From NCBI GenBank assembly GCA_014190515.1, contig BJGN01000021.1, forward strand, positions 1 to 32,812: a stretch of DNA of 32,812 bases. The letters run 5' to 3'. Each line of letters opens with the position of its first letter. Within the stretch, counting starts at the first letter, position 1. The notes below the pieces were generated by a model. It made no database searches. It was not told where the DNA came from and saw only the letters and a list, made by a program, of their open reading frames with translations. Shown here piece by piece: positions 1 to 8,871 of the stretch. Source of the stretch: Bacteroidota bacterium. Its GTDB lineage: Bacteria > Bacteroidota > Bacteroidia > Chitinophagales > Saprospiraceae. The translations under genes and the position numbers were made by a program.

Positions 1-169
1 CCATAAAATCGGAAGTGGCTGATTTTTTTATTTTATTAGACTTAACGGCACCGGCCACTTGGATAGCACCTCCGAAAAGGAGCAGCTTTTCAGTAAGGGT
101 CGTTTTTCCCGCATCGGGGTGACTTACTATTCCAAAGGTTTTCCGCTTATTAATCTCCAGTTCATTCAT
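1..169 (-). CDS. prfC: Peptide chain release factor 3, N-terminal fragment
   Basis: The first 56 codons of a GTPase that recycles RF1/RF2 from the ribosome after translation termination; the rest lies left of the window. The start is ATG at 169 (reads [13 protein letters not shown]). The P-loop G1 motif SHPDAGKTT is followed by [20 protein letters not shown] and then ATSDFM, the order found in RF3 rather than in EF-G or LepA (RF3 has HPDAGKTT and the AGAVK stretch before switch I). It is divergent from the TetR-family gene at 284, with 114 bp between. No clear -7 box was found for it. Family assignment is confident despite the short length; completeness cannot be judged. Confidence 0.9.
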   Translation of the reverse strand, partial: MNELEINKRKTFGIVSHPDAGKTTLTEKLLLFGGAIQVAGAVKSNKIKKSATSDFM

Positions 170-225
170 TAAAATAAATTTTCATTTGTAAAATCGAATG
201 CGAAATTAAAGATTTAAATTATCCT

Positions 226-252
226 TTTGATAAAAAATTTAGTCGTAATTTG
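226..252 (+). promoter_or_regulatory. Weak candidate promoter for the TetR-family gene
   Basis: TTTG at 226-229 and TAATTTG at 246-252 resemble the Bacteroidota -33 TTTG / -7 TAnnTTTG elements, but the -7 box has one spacer base too few and the spacing (16) is short. It lies about 30 bp ahead of the ATG at 284, in the only stretch available for a promoter. A weak match; inference only. Confidence 0.3.
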
Positions 253-283
253 CACTTTTAAAATCTGTAAACCCTAAAATAAA

Positions 284-955
284 ATGCCGGTAAACATTCA
301 TAGTGGATTATACCTAAGGGACCCAAGAGAAACCACTTTAGGACAAAGTATATTAAAATATTCCATTATTCTTATTGATGAGCTAGGTTTTGAACATTTT
401 ACGTTTAAAAAATTAGCCGCTAAAATAAATTCAACCGAAGCATCTATATATAGATATTTTGAAAATAAACACTTGCTACTGGTTTATTTGTCCAATTGGT
501 ATTGGGAATATATGTATGTAAATATTCAAAATAAAGTAGAAAATATTAATTCTCCAACGGAGAGGTTAAAAATTGCCATAGCCGGCATACTAGATAGTAT
601 GACAAAAAACGATGAAATTTCCTACATTGATGAAGATATCTTGCATAGTATTATGGTAAGTCAAGCGGATAAAGTATATAGAATTAAGGAAGTAACCGAA
701 GAAAATAAAAATGGATTTTTTTTAGCATACAAAAAAGTAGTTCGCTTTATTTCTGACATCATGCTTGAGGTTAATCCCGATTTTCCTTATGCCAGAATTC
801 TTGCCAGTACATTGACAGAAATGCCAAATCAACAACTTTATTACGCAAAGAACTTACCTTCATTAACAAGTCTTGCGGATCAAAAAGATAACCAAATAGA
901 ACTACAAAAGGTCATGGAAAACATGGCATTTGCATGGATAAAAGCCTATAAATAA
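284..955 (+). CDS. TetR/AcrR-family transcriptional regulator
   Basis: A 223-residue DNA-binding repressor-type protein. The helix-turn-helix covers about residues 20-68 and shows the family pattern: GFEHFTFKKLAAKINSTEAS, then IYRYFENKHLLLVYL (the usual 'lYrYFksKe.Ll' recognition-helix end). The all-helical C-terminal ligand domain (about 75-223) is not recognisably matched to a known ligand class, though SQADKVYRIKEVTEENKNGF and the rest resemble unassigned Bacteroidota TetR proteins. The start at ATG 284 leaves a 20-residue leader before the HTH. It is alone on the plus strand and converges on the minus-strand gene ending at 961 with a 5-bp gap. Its target is unknown; divergent prfC is a less likely target than a distant operon or itself. 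Confidence 0.85.
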   Translation: MPVNIHSGLYLRDPRETTLGQSILKYSIILIDELGFEHFTFKKLAAKINSTEASIYRYFENKHLLLVYLSNWYWEYMYVNIQNKVENINSPTERLKIAIAGILDSMTKNDEISYIDEDILHSIMVSQADKVYRIKEVTEENKNGFFLAYKKVVRFISDIMLEVNPDFPYARILASTLTEMPNQQLYYAKNLPSLTSLADQKDNQIELQKVMENMAFAWIKAYK

Positions 956-960
956 AATAA

Positions 961-1539
961 CTAAGGCTTAACAGGCATTACTCCAGCTGCTTCTCCTACA
1001 CAACGGATGATATGCTGAAACTTTTTTTGTTGTTCGATAAACAAAGAAACGGTTCTTTTTATGCCACTTTTATATTGTAACCTGATTTTATCAATTTTGA
1101 AATGAGCCAAGGCATAGTATAAATCGATGGGGAGGACACAGACTGCCTCATATCTTCTCATGTTTGTTTTTTTATCCAGCGTTCCCCTATCCTCAACGGT
1201 ATTTAGCTTTAAAATACTACCATTTTCCAGTAGAAGCATTACATTTTCTCCCGCTTCGAGCACCTGATATTCCCATTCCATTAAAGCCAGGGTAATAAAA
1301 AACGACTCAATTGAATCTTTTTCGGCATAAGAAACTAATAATTTAGCTTCCTCCACCATTTTATTTCCCTCTTCCACTTCAAAATTAGAAGTGACTAACC
1401 CGCCAATGTTTAAAGGTTTATCGTAAATCACCCTCGTACTATCAAATGCATCTGTTTCTATTTTAACCGAGGTACATTGTCCGGACAATTTAAAACAGGG
1501 CAATAAAAACAAAATAAAAATTAAAAATCTATTCAGCAC
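961..1539 (-). CDS. Small secreted protein of unknown function, last gene of the surface-adhesin locus
   Basis: A 192-residue protein with a clear signal peptide (residues 1-21, LIFILFLLPCF core, cleavage probably after GQ, leaving Cys22 as the first mature residue; the -1 Gln argues against a true lipobox). The start appears to be GTG at 1539, since no in-frame ATG lies near and the signal sequence begins right there. The mature part alternates beta-like segments and ends with VSLFIEQQKKFQHIIRCVGEAA, a pattern I have seen in small periplasmic Bacteroidota proteins but cannot name. It begins 32 bp after the 1312-aa adhesin stop, so it is probably co-transcribed. Function not assigned. Confidence 0.75.
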   Translation of the reverse strand: MLNRFLIFILFLLPCFKLSGQCTSVKIETDAFDSTRVIYDKPLNIGGLVTSNFEVEEGNKMVEEAKLLVSYAEKDSIESFFITLALMEWEYQVLEAGENVMLLLENGSILKLNTVEDRGTLDKKTNMRRYEAVCVLPIDLYYALAHFKIDKIRLQYKSGIKRTVSLFIEQQKKFQHIIRCVGEAAGVMPVKP

Positions 1540-1571
1540 CTTATTGAGAATTTTTGCAAATATACAACGTC

Positions 1572-4500
1572 TTATTTAATTAACGTTACGTTTCCACGTT
1601 TGGCAAAATTTCCACCATCCAGGCACCTAACAGTGAGATAGTAGCCAAAAACATCGGGACCCAGATCTTTGCCTTTGTATGTGCCATCCCAACCTTCTAA
1701 CTGATTATTGGTGGTAAACAGTTCCTGTCCATATCTATTATATACCACAAACCGAAGGGAAGTTATCCAACGTCCTCTAACGAGCAACTCATCGTTATTA
1801 CCATCATTATTCGGTGTGAATGCATTGGGAACAAAAATATTTGGTTCATCACATTGAACATCATCGACGTTAATTCTTATGGTTCCTGTAACAGAACACC
1901 CCTGTTTACTGGCAATTACCTTGTAAATAGTTGTATCATTAGGCATGGCAATAACTATACTATCCGTTAAACTATTCAGGGTATTAAAAGGAGACCATAT
2001 ATACTTACAACCTTCACATCCACTGACCTTTATGGTAGCCTTATCTCCCTTGTTTTTAATTAATGTTTCGACATCTGCTGAAAGTTTTACTGCAGGATTA
2101 ATTAGGGTTAATTTTGTTCTTAGCGTAGATTCACACCCATACTTATTCATTAATAAAACCGATACCGTAGTATCTTTTGTAATCTGAGCCAATGCGATGG
2201 GACCTTCTAAAGGATCAGATTTAATTACCCCATTTGGCGCCCACAAATAATTTAAAAACTGAGAAGTATCGCTATCTGTCACTTGAATTTTTATAGTATC
2301 GGAAGGCAAACAAACAGAATAATTATCTGGCAATGAAGCAGCTATAGGAAATACAAATAATTTGATAGTATCCAGATACACACATTTATCCGTATTTTCT
2401 CCTCTAACGTATAACGTATTTATACCCCGGTCAAGAGAATAATTTATTTTATTCCCAGTTGATAAAATGGCATTAAAAATTGGAGATTTCGACCAGATAG
2501 GCTGAACCGAAATATTAGAATTAACTTTAATTTCAATACTTCCCAAAGAACATAATGTACTATCTCTGCCTGCTGAGAAGGTTACGGGAATGCCATTATT
2601 AGAAAGAGAAATCTGCGTATTGAGTTCTTTTCTACATCCATATTGATTTTGAAGTGAAACGCTAACTCTACCCGAGTCTCGCATTAAAAATTTACCCTCT
2701 GCACTATTCAGCGGATTCTGGAATGTTCCTCCTTTAGGAAACCAATTGTAACTTAATATTTGCAGGGAATCCAGGTTCTTTACATTAACTATCGCTGTAT
2801 CTGGTTGTTTACAAAGAACGAGAGAAGACGGCATGGTCGCCATTATAGAAGAAAACCTGATTTGGATAGAATCTGTCAAAACACAACCAATCGTATCTGT
2901 TGCTTTTACAAAAAATGTATTTAATCCTTGATTTAAAACAGTAGAAACCAATTTTCCTGTTCCAATGTTTGTATTAAAATTTGCGTCCTTTGACCAACTG
3001 TACGAAATACCATTTGTCAAACCATTGACAGATAGTGAATACTTATCTATATCACATATAGTCGTATCATTTCCCAGACTAATTTGGTTAGGTAAACCCT
3101 TTTTTACGGCCACTTCCTTGAATACTTTACAATTATTGAATGGATTGGTAACAATAACTTTATAATTTCTATTTACGGAAGATAAAAATATTGGATTCCC
3201 AATAGAGTTACTGCTTAAACCGAAACCTGGGGACCATAGATAAGTATATGACTTATTAAATCCTGGATTTAAAACGATGGGAGATGATGCACAAGCAATA
3301 ATTAATGTGTCTAAAGCAGGATCGAATGTCTGCGCATTTAAGTTAAAATCCTTATTGATTGAACACCCCACGGTATTGGTAATGTTTAGTTTTAGGTTCG
3401 ATGATTTGTCTGTCAATATAACTATGGCTGGAGATCCTTGCCCTTCTTTAATTACATTTACAGGCGACCATAGATACTTATTCTCATAAGGAGAAGAAAA
3501 GGTTTTCACCTCTAATTTGAACTCATTATTCGCACATAATTTAATAGAATCAGGGGGAAAAGGAGGTAAAAAACTAATCTTCCCAGGTATCAATTTTACT
3601 GAATCAAGTTTTTCACAGCCCAAAGAATTTAACATTTTTACATACGCAAAATTAGCTGATAATGGATAGCCAAAGGTTGGAGCAGCAGATGTATCATTTA
3701 AAATTCCCTTCTCATTGGAAGTCCATTTTAAACGTAAAAGTTCCGAACCATTCGAAGAGATTGGTGTAATTTTTTTTGCTAACGAATCACAAAAAACCAA
3801 AGAATCAGGATAATTGAGGTTAAATGGGATATGAGTTAAAGTACTTATAGAAAGAATCAAAGTATCTTTACAACCCAAATTATTTATGGCAACTAATTTG
3901 GAGGGCCTGATTGCAGACCAGGACAAAGAAATGGGGTTACCCGAAGCAATGACCTTATTCTCATTATTCAACCATAAAATTTCATTTACAGGCAAGCTTG
4001 AATTTACCTTTAGAACCATTGAATCTAGGCATTGATCTACCTTATTCATAGCTAAATTAAAATCACTTCCTGAAGATGGACCAGTAGTAAACGCTCTGGT
4101 TATGCTATCGATGCAATTTGAGGCAATCACCTTTAAAGTAATGTTACCTGTAGAACCTAAAGGAATATCAAAAACAGGCGATTTTAAGGTGCTTGTCAAT
4201 ATGCTATTTCCAAAAGATACTGTCCATAAATATTTTGGGGTGACTATATCATTAGTAACAGAAATATCATTTAAAGAAAAGCGTGAAAAATTTTCACAGA
4301 AAAAATCCAGTTTATTGACAGAAAAATCAACCTCAGTGCCAATAACTTGAAAACGACGAGTCTGAGTGCTTTCACAAAATTGACCTTTATCAGTTATTAA
4401 GGTAAGTACATAAAACCCAATTTCATTAAACTTCAATTTTATAGCAAAATCCCTACTGATTAGCTCCCTATCTTCTCCTTCCCCTAAATACCACTCAAAA

Positions 4501-5510
4501 GTGCTAGCTTCAGGATTTTCCCGAAAAACGGTAACCTCCGAATTTTTACAAATTTTGTCAGGTAAACTAAATGCAGCATTGGAACCTGCACAATTCACCA
4601 CATTATACTGAAAATCTCTTCTTGTTTCTGAGAGTAATGCTTTAGTTACTTTATCATATTCTTCGATACAAACACCAACGACAAACTGACCCAATGTTTG
4701 AGGCACCCCTGACATTATTCCTGTTTTTGAGTCAATAACAAGAGGGAAACTTCCGCCTAACATATTTGACAAACTATAGGTAGGATTAACCCAAACCACT
4801 GTGTCATAAGGAGGGCCATCAGGAGGAACTGGCTGAGGTATAGCAAAAGTAGCTCCTTGAAATGGGGTACAGAATTTGTAAACTAAAGAATCGAAATTTT
4901 CATCGGTAGCTTTTGAATTAACCAGTAAGGGTCTGTTATTACATATATAAACAGGGGGCCAGGCATTGATAACAGGACTCGAATTACAATCTTTCATAGC
5001 TGCTTCCGTGAGCAAAATATCGAAAGTGGCGCCTGTTTCCAGCGGATTTATGATATTGACAATGGTCTGATTTCTACAACAGCGCTGATAAACAAATCGG
5101 TATCCACCTAACCTTGGCAGTAGATTTATGGTATCCTTATAGGTTGTGGTATGTACGCAAACTGGTGTGGAAATGGTGAGACAAGGATCGGAACCTTCAC
5201 TTAGGGTATCATTACCAATAGGACTTAAGGTGAAAGTAGAGATCAGAATACCCTCTCTGTTATAAACCCCGATGGTAGCTGGATCATCAAAATAAGCACC
5301 TTCAGCAGCATTGAAACAATCCCTAAAAACTCGTAATGTAATTTCAAAATTATTATTTCCAAGACACCTGTAACCTATTTCACCCCCGACAATATGGGTA
5401 GCAAATAGAGAACTTGAAAAAATAAAAAAGGAAAAAAACAGAATAATAAGACGATATGTTGACTTATTATTCGCAAAAGAGTAAAACCAACTTTTGTTTA
5501 TGCTCCCCAT
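1572..5510 (-). CDS. Large T9SS-secreted adhesin-like protein with type B C-terminal sorting domain (paralogue 2)
   Basis: A 1312-residue cell-surface protein. It has a signal peptide (1-37, cleaved before THIVGGEI), an N-terminal region to about residue 310 that is nearly collinear with the 1056-aa neighbour (GEIGYRCLG, LRVFRDCFN, YQRCCRN, ILLTEAAM, GQFVV..CIEEYD, RRDFQYNVVNC), then a long array of Ig/PKD-like beta domains rich in paired Cys and YxWxP motifs. It ends at 1220-1312 with IFVPNAFTPNNDGNND, the hallmark of the gliding-motility-associated/type B T9SS sorting domain. It is therefore exported by T9SS and held at the surface, probably through the PorP/SprF partner upstream. Residues 810-1139 hold a duplicated two-domain module. 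It has its own promoter (5576-5583) after the terminator of the upstream gene. The binding target is not visible. Confidence 0.88.
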   Translation of the reverse strand: MGSINKSWFYSFANNKSTYRLIILFFSFFIFSSSLFATHIVGGEIGYRCLGNNNFEITLRVFRDCFNAAEGAYFDDPATIGVYNREGILISTFTLSPIGNDTLSEGSDPCLTISTPVCVHTTTYKDTINLLPRLGGYRFVYQRCCRNQTIVNIINPLETGATFDILLTEAAMKDCNSSPVINAWPPVYICNNRPLLVNSKATDENFDSLVYKFCTPFQGATFAIPQPVPPDGPPYDTVVWVNPTYSLSNMLGGSFPLVIDSKTGIMSGVPQTLGQFVVGVCIEEYDKVTKALLSETRRDFQYNVVNCAGSNAAFSLPDKICKNSEVTVFRENPEASTFEWYLGEGEDRELISRDFAIKLKFNEIGFYVLTLITDKGQFCESTQTRRFQVIGTEVDFSVNKLDFFCENFSRFSLNDISVTNDIVTPKYLWTVSFGNSILTSTLKSPVFDIPLGSTGNITLKVIASNCIDSITRAFTTGPSSGSDFNLAMNKVDQCLDSMVLKVNSSLPVNEILWLNNENKVIASGNPISLSWSAIRPSKLVAINNLGCKDTLILSISTLTHIPFNLNYPDSLVFCDSLAKKITPISSNGSELLRLKWTSNEKGILNDTSAAPTFGYPLSANFAYVKMLNSLGCEKLDSVKLIPGKISFLPPFPPDSIKLCANNEFKLEVKTFSSPYENKYLWSPVNVIKEGQGSPAIVILTDKSSNLKLNITNTVGCSINKDFNLNAQTFDPALDTLIIACASSPIVLNPGFNKSYTYLWSPGFGLSSNSIGNPIFLSSVNRNYKVIVTNPFNNCKVFKEVAVKKGLPNQISLGNDTTICDIDKYSLSVNGLTNGISYSWSKDANFNTNIGTGKLVSTVLNQGLNTFFVKATDTIGCVLTDSIQIRFSSIMATMPSSLVLCKQPDTAIVNVKNLDSLQILSYNWFPKGGTFQNPLNSAEGKFLMRDSGRVSVSLQNQYGCRKELNTQISLSNNGIPVTFSAGRDSTLCSLGSIEIKVNSNISVQPIWSKSPIFNAILSTGNKINYSLDRGINTLYVRGENTDKCVYLDTIKLFVFPIAASLPDNYSVCLPSDTIKIQVTDSDTSQFLNYLWAPNGVIKSDPLEGPIALAQITKDTTVSVLLMNKYGCESTLRTKLTLINPAVKLSADVETLIKNKGDKATIKVSGCEGCKYIWSPFNTLNSLTDSIVIAMPNDTTIYKVIASKQGCSVTGTIRINVDDVQCDEPNIFVPNAFTPNNDGNNDELLVRGRWITSLRFVVYNRYGQELFTTNNQLEGWDGTYKGKDLGPDVFGYYLTVRCLDGGNFAKRGNVTLIK
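2094..3083 (-). repeat. Tandem duplication of a ~168-residue two-domain module in the 1312-aa adhesin
   Basis: Residues 810-971 and 978-1139 of the 1312-aa protein align with a period of 167-168: GNDTTIC/GRDSTLC (813, 981), YNW/YLW (921, 1088), NQYGC/NKYGC (955, 1122), QISLSN/KLTLIN. The 1056-aa paralogue carries one copy of the same module (AGRDTTLC ... ENKYGCKKTL). The copies are clearly diverged at the protein level, so the duplication is old. Confidence 0.75.
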
Positions 5511-5532
5511 ATTGTAGTTTTCCTTTATTAGA

Positions 5533-5553
5533 TTAAGATCTAAAAGACCTTAA
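5533..5553 (-). promoter_or_regulatory. Leader hairpin in the 5' UTR of the 1312-aa adhesin gene
   Basis: On the minus strand, TTAAGGTCT and AGATCTTAA pair over nine positions (one G-U) around a 3-nt loop, between the predicted transcription start near 5570 and the ATG at 5510. No U-run follows, so it is not an intrinsic terminator. It could affect mRNA stability or translation; function is inferred. Confidence 0.4.
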
Positions 5554-5575
5554 CAGCTTATCATCAATATAATTA

Positions 5576-5583
5576 CAAATATA
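5576..5583 (-). promoter_or_regulatory. Promoter -7 box for the 1312-aa adhesin gene
   Basis: TATATTTG on the minus strand is a perfect match to the Bacteroidota -7 consensus TAnnTTTG. It lies 66 bp upstream of the ATG at 5510 and downstream of the terminator at 5637-5662, just where an independent promoter would be needed. No clear TTTG is seen at -33. Confidence 0.55.
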
Positions 5584-5636
5584 CGAATTTTATTTAATAT
5601 AAAACAGGATGAAAATGTAATGTGTTCGAAAAATGA

Positions 5637-5662
5637 AAAATGGCAACCGAGGCTGCCATTTT
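5637..5662 (-). terminator. Intrinsic terminator after the 1056-aa adhesin gene
   Basis: AAAATGGCA and TGCCATTTT form a 9-bp stem around an 8-nt loop, 30 bp past the stop of the 1056-aa adhesin gene. On the minus strand it is followed by a T-rich run (TTTTTCATTTTT). It would at least partly separate the two adhesin genes. Confidence 0.7.
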
Positions 5663-5692
5663 CCAAAGATTATCAAAAAATGATCATTCAAA

Positions 5693-8600
5693 TCATTTAA
5701 TCAGAGTAGTATTTCCTCTTTTCATAAAAGTTTTATTATCCAGACAAGTAACCTGAAGGAAATAATTATAAACATCGGGAGCCACTTCATTTCCTTTGTA
5801 AACACCATTCCATCCATTATTTAAATCTGTAGTTGTAAACATCTCTTGTCCCCATCTATTATAGACAACAAATTGAAGTTTTGAAATCCATCTACCCCTT
5901 ACTTTAAGAATATCATTATTGCCATCATTATTGGGAGTAAAGGCATTGGGGACAAAAATATTTGGTTCGCCGCAATTCACATTATCTACATTGATACGAA
6001 TTGTTTTCTCCTCCTTACAACCCTTTTTTGAAACGACCACCTTATAAATAGTAGTATCCTGTGGTGTAGCCCTTACAGAAGCTGTATTTGTTGCATTTAA
6101 ACCCGTAGTAGGGGTCCATGCATAAGCACAATCGGTACAACCTGTCACCGAAATATTTGCTATCTCATTATTTCCTTTTATTAGTGTTTCCCTATCAGTA
6201 GTGACATTCACCTTAATATCTATCAATTCCAACTGAGTTTCCAAGGTTTTCTTACAGCCATATTTGTTTTCAAAATTAACATTCACCAGCGAGGTTGCGT
6301 TTATTTTGTAGATAGCAGTAGGCCCTTCATTTGGTTTAGTAGTCAGAGAATTTACAGGGAACCAGCTATAATTTTTCAATCCCTGATTTGGATCATTATC
6401 TTTAATGGTCACTGTAGTCAAATCGACTGGTTTACAAACCACATAATTATCTTGCATAGTTGCCTCAACTGGAAACGCGCTAATTACCACGGTATCTCTC
6501 CAGAAGCAGCCTTTAGCGTCAGAAGCTTTAAGATAAAAAGTATTTTCAGCTCTACTCAAGGTATCTCTTTTTAAGGTAGCCTGATTACCCAGATTGTTGG
6601 AAAAATCTGGTAACCTTGACCATTGGAAAGTAAGGGGAATGGAAGAAGTTGCTGTCAAGGTATAAGGTCCATAATTACAAAGTGTAGTATCTCTGCCCGC
6701 AGAAATAGTTGCTTCAGGACTTACCTGTGCAGTTACTTTCCATACCAGATTACAATTCGTTTTGGGATCTGTAATCTTTACAGTATATATTTGATTAGTA
6801 TTTAAAGTAAACGTAGGATTAGCCACATTAGCATTATCCAGGCCCGTTGAAGGAGACCATAAATAGGTCACTAATGTGCTTTCAGGAAGATTAACCTTTT
6901 TGGGGATACCAGGACAAAAATTCAGTGTGGTATCCAATTCCACTACGGGAAGCATAGGACTCACCTCTACGCGCACAGAAACTGTAGTATCACAACCAGA
7001 GGCAGGATTCTGAATTTTCACAGAGTAAGTCATTGATTCTTTTAACTTTACCGTAGGATTACCTTTGGTAGTTTCACTCAGGCCAGTGGCTGGACTCCAG
7101 GAATAAATCAATTTATCATTAAACTTTGGATTAATCTGCTTTCCTACATTATAACAAACCGTTGACAGGCTGTCAATACCAGTTTCCGCACCAAAAGGTT
7201 TGACTATGGCATTAAATGAAATTGTGGTATCACATTTAGTTTCCGCATTAGTAATTTTTACGGAATAGATTTGACTGCTTTTCAGCGTTATGACAGGATT
7301 ACCAATATTTGGATTACTTAGTCCATTTTGTGGCAACCAACTATATGAAAGATTTTTATTAAAATTTTCATTGGTTACCGTTGGCACATCTCTACATAAT
7401 TGAACACCCGAATTTATATTTGATTGAATGGAAGCGTGTATTGCCACTGGAAAAATCAAAGTAGATTTACAGCCGAGGGCATTGGAGAGATTGAGGGTAA
7501 TAAGGGTTGGTGCATCCATTTTAAAGGTAGCTAAAGAAGTACCTTGCCCTGAAACGAAATTTCCATTGGTTTGCCAATTGTAGGTTAGCGCCCGATTCAT
7601 GTCTTTATTTTGAATATTTATTTCAAAATTAGAACCTCTACAAACTACTGAGTTTTGACCTGCTACAGGTAAAGAAATAACATCTATTGCAACCGCATCA
7701 ATAACGGTTGAAAAAGTACTTTGGCAAGCAGTTCCTTTTTCATAATATAAGGTAATTCTATTTTTACCCGATGAGGTGAAAGTCAAATTAACTGAATCAC
7801 CCTTCGCTATCAGCTTTTCAGCACCCGGTTCTCCCAGGTACCATTCTACAGATTTTGCCCCTGTATTCCCTCGCTTTAAGTTAAGTTTTGAACCTACGCA
7901 TACCTCTGCGGGAGCTTCAAAAGTAGCTTGAGGCACCGTACAATTCACCACATTGTATTGAAAATCACGTCGAACGACAGATAATAAATTTTTAGATGAT
8001 CTATCATATTCCTCAATACAAACAGCCACCACAAATTGACCCAAAACAGGAGGTACCCCCTTCATAATACCTGTGTTAACATCAATGGTTAAAGGATTAT
8101 TCCCTCCAAGAACATTGGCTAAAGAATAGGTTGGACCTAACCAGGTAACGGGTTGAAAAGGGGGTGCGGTGGGAGGTATAGGTTGAGGTCTTTGAAGAGT
8201 TCCACCTACCAATGGTGCACAAATTTTATAAGCAATGGAATCGTTATTCACATCGGTAGCGGTAGAATTTACATTGAGTTCCTGATTGGCACAAACATAA
8301 ACGGGAGGCCAACGATTCACCACTGGACTTGAATTACATTTTTGCATAGCGGCCTCGGTAAGCAATATATCATAAGTTGCCCCAGCCTCTGTAGGATTGA
8401 CAATATTAGAAATAGTGGTATTACGGCAGCAACGTTGATATACAAAATGATATCCCCCTACCCTAGGATTTAATGTAATTACAGATTTGTAAACGGTAGT
8501 ATGAACACAAACACTATTTATAAAAGAGGTATAACAAGAGTCCAGTCCCTCCCTTAATGTATCATTCCCAATAGGTCTAAGTGAAATATTATTTAGCCTT

Positions 8601-8863
8601 AAACCATTTGAAGCATAAACCCCAATAATGCCCGGATCATCAAAAAAAGCCGTTGGATTGGCATTAAAACAATCTCTAAAAACCCTCAATGTTATTTCAT
8701 ACTGATTGCCACCAAGACATCTGTAGCCAATTTCACCACCTACAATATGGGTGGCATTGACAGTGAAAGGAACCATAAATAATATGGCAGGTATAAGAAA
8801 CGTTAATTTTAAACGCAAGCACGTTATAAAATCATGTTTTTTATTTATATTATGTTGATTCAT
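5693..8863 (-). CDS. T9SS-secreted adhesin-like protein with type B C-terminal sorting domain (paralogue 1)
   Basis: A 1056-residue surface protein. Residues 1-37 are a signal peptide cleaved before THIVGGEI. Residues 38-310 form the conserved N-terminal region shared with the 1312-aa paralogue. Residues 320-480 are Ig-like. Residues 482-720 are three tandem 80-residue Ig/PKD-like repeats (YSW..P..GL..NP..YsVKI). A module around 718-880 matches the one duplicated in the paralogue, and 965-1056 is the type B sorting domain (IFVPNAFTPNNDGNND, YNRWGQEMF, DVYNYFLQV). The gene follows the OmpA-family gene by only 8 bp and ends at an intrinsic terminator. Family knowledge: proteins of this architecture are SprB-like adhesins or matrix proteins carried by T9SS. 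Whether this organism glides cannot be told from the window. Confidence 0.88.
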   Translation of the reverse strand: MNQHNINKKHDFITCLRLKLTFLIPAILFMVPFTVNATHIVGGEIGYRCLGGNQYEITLRVFRDCFNANPTAFFDDPGIIGVYASNGLRLNNISLRPIGNDTLREGLDSCYTSFINSVCVHTTVYKSVITLNPRVGGYHFVYQRCCRNTTISNIVNPTEAGATYDILLTEAAMQKCNSSPVVNRWPPVYVCANQELNVNSTATDVNNDSIAYKICAPLVGGTLQRPQPIPPTAPPFQPVTWLGPTYSLANVLGGNNPLTIDVNTGIMKGVPPVLGQFVVAVCIEEYDRSSKNLLSVVRRDFQYNVVNCTVPQATFEAPAEVCVGSKLNLKRGNTGAKSVEWYLGEPGAEKLIAKGDSVNLTFTSSGKNRITLYYEKGTACQSTFSTVIDAVAIDVISLPVAGQNSVVCRGSNFEINIQNKDMNRALTYNWQTNGNFVSGQGTSLATFKMDAPTLITLNLSNALGCKSTLIFPVAIHASIQSNINSGVQLCRDVPTVTNENFNKNLSYSWLPQNGLSNPNIGNPVITLKSSQIYSVKITNAETKCDTTISFNAIVKPFGAETGIDSLSTVCYNVGKQINPKFNDKLIYSWSPATGLSETTKGNPTVKLKESMTYSVKIQNPASGCDTTVSVRVEVSPMLPVVELDTTLNFCPGIPKKVNLPESTLVTYLWSPSTGLDNANVANPTFTLNTNQIYTVKITDPKTNCNLVWKVTAQVSPEATISAGRDTTLCNYGPYTLTATSSIPLTFQWSRLPDFSNNLGNQATLKRDTLSRAENTFYLKASDAKGCFWRDTVVISAFPVEATMQDNYVVCKPVDLTTVTIKDNDPNQGLKNYSWFPVNSLTTKPNEGPTAIYKINATSLVNVNFENKYGCKKTLETQLELIDIKVNVTTDRETLIKGNNEIANISVTGCTDCAYAWTPTTGLNATNTASVRATPQDTTIYKVVVSKKGCKEEKTIRINVDNVNCGEPNIFVPNAFTPNNDGNNDILKVRGRWISKLQFVVYNRWGQEMFTTTDLNNGWNGVYKGNEVAPDVYNYFLQVTCLDNKTFMKRGNTTLIK
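6700..7420 (-). repeat. Three tandem 240-bp (80-residue) Ig/PKD-like repeats in the 1056-aa adhesin
   Basis: The conserved Trp recurs at residues 509, 589 and 669, and the YsVKI/YtVKI strand recurs with the same 80-residue step. Each unit reads YxWxP..GL......NP...L.....Y.VKI......C. The third unit is the most diverged. Confidence 0.75.
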
Positions 8864-8871
8864 AGCTCTAT

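Noticed and set aside
1945-4350. Plus-strand ORFs opposite the 1312-aa adhesin
   Set aside because: Low-complexity products without motifs, fully inside a continuous frame with clear domain structure.
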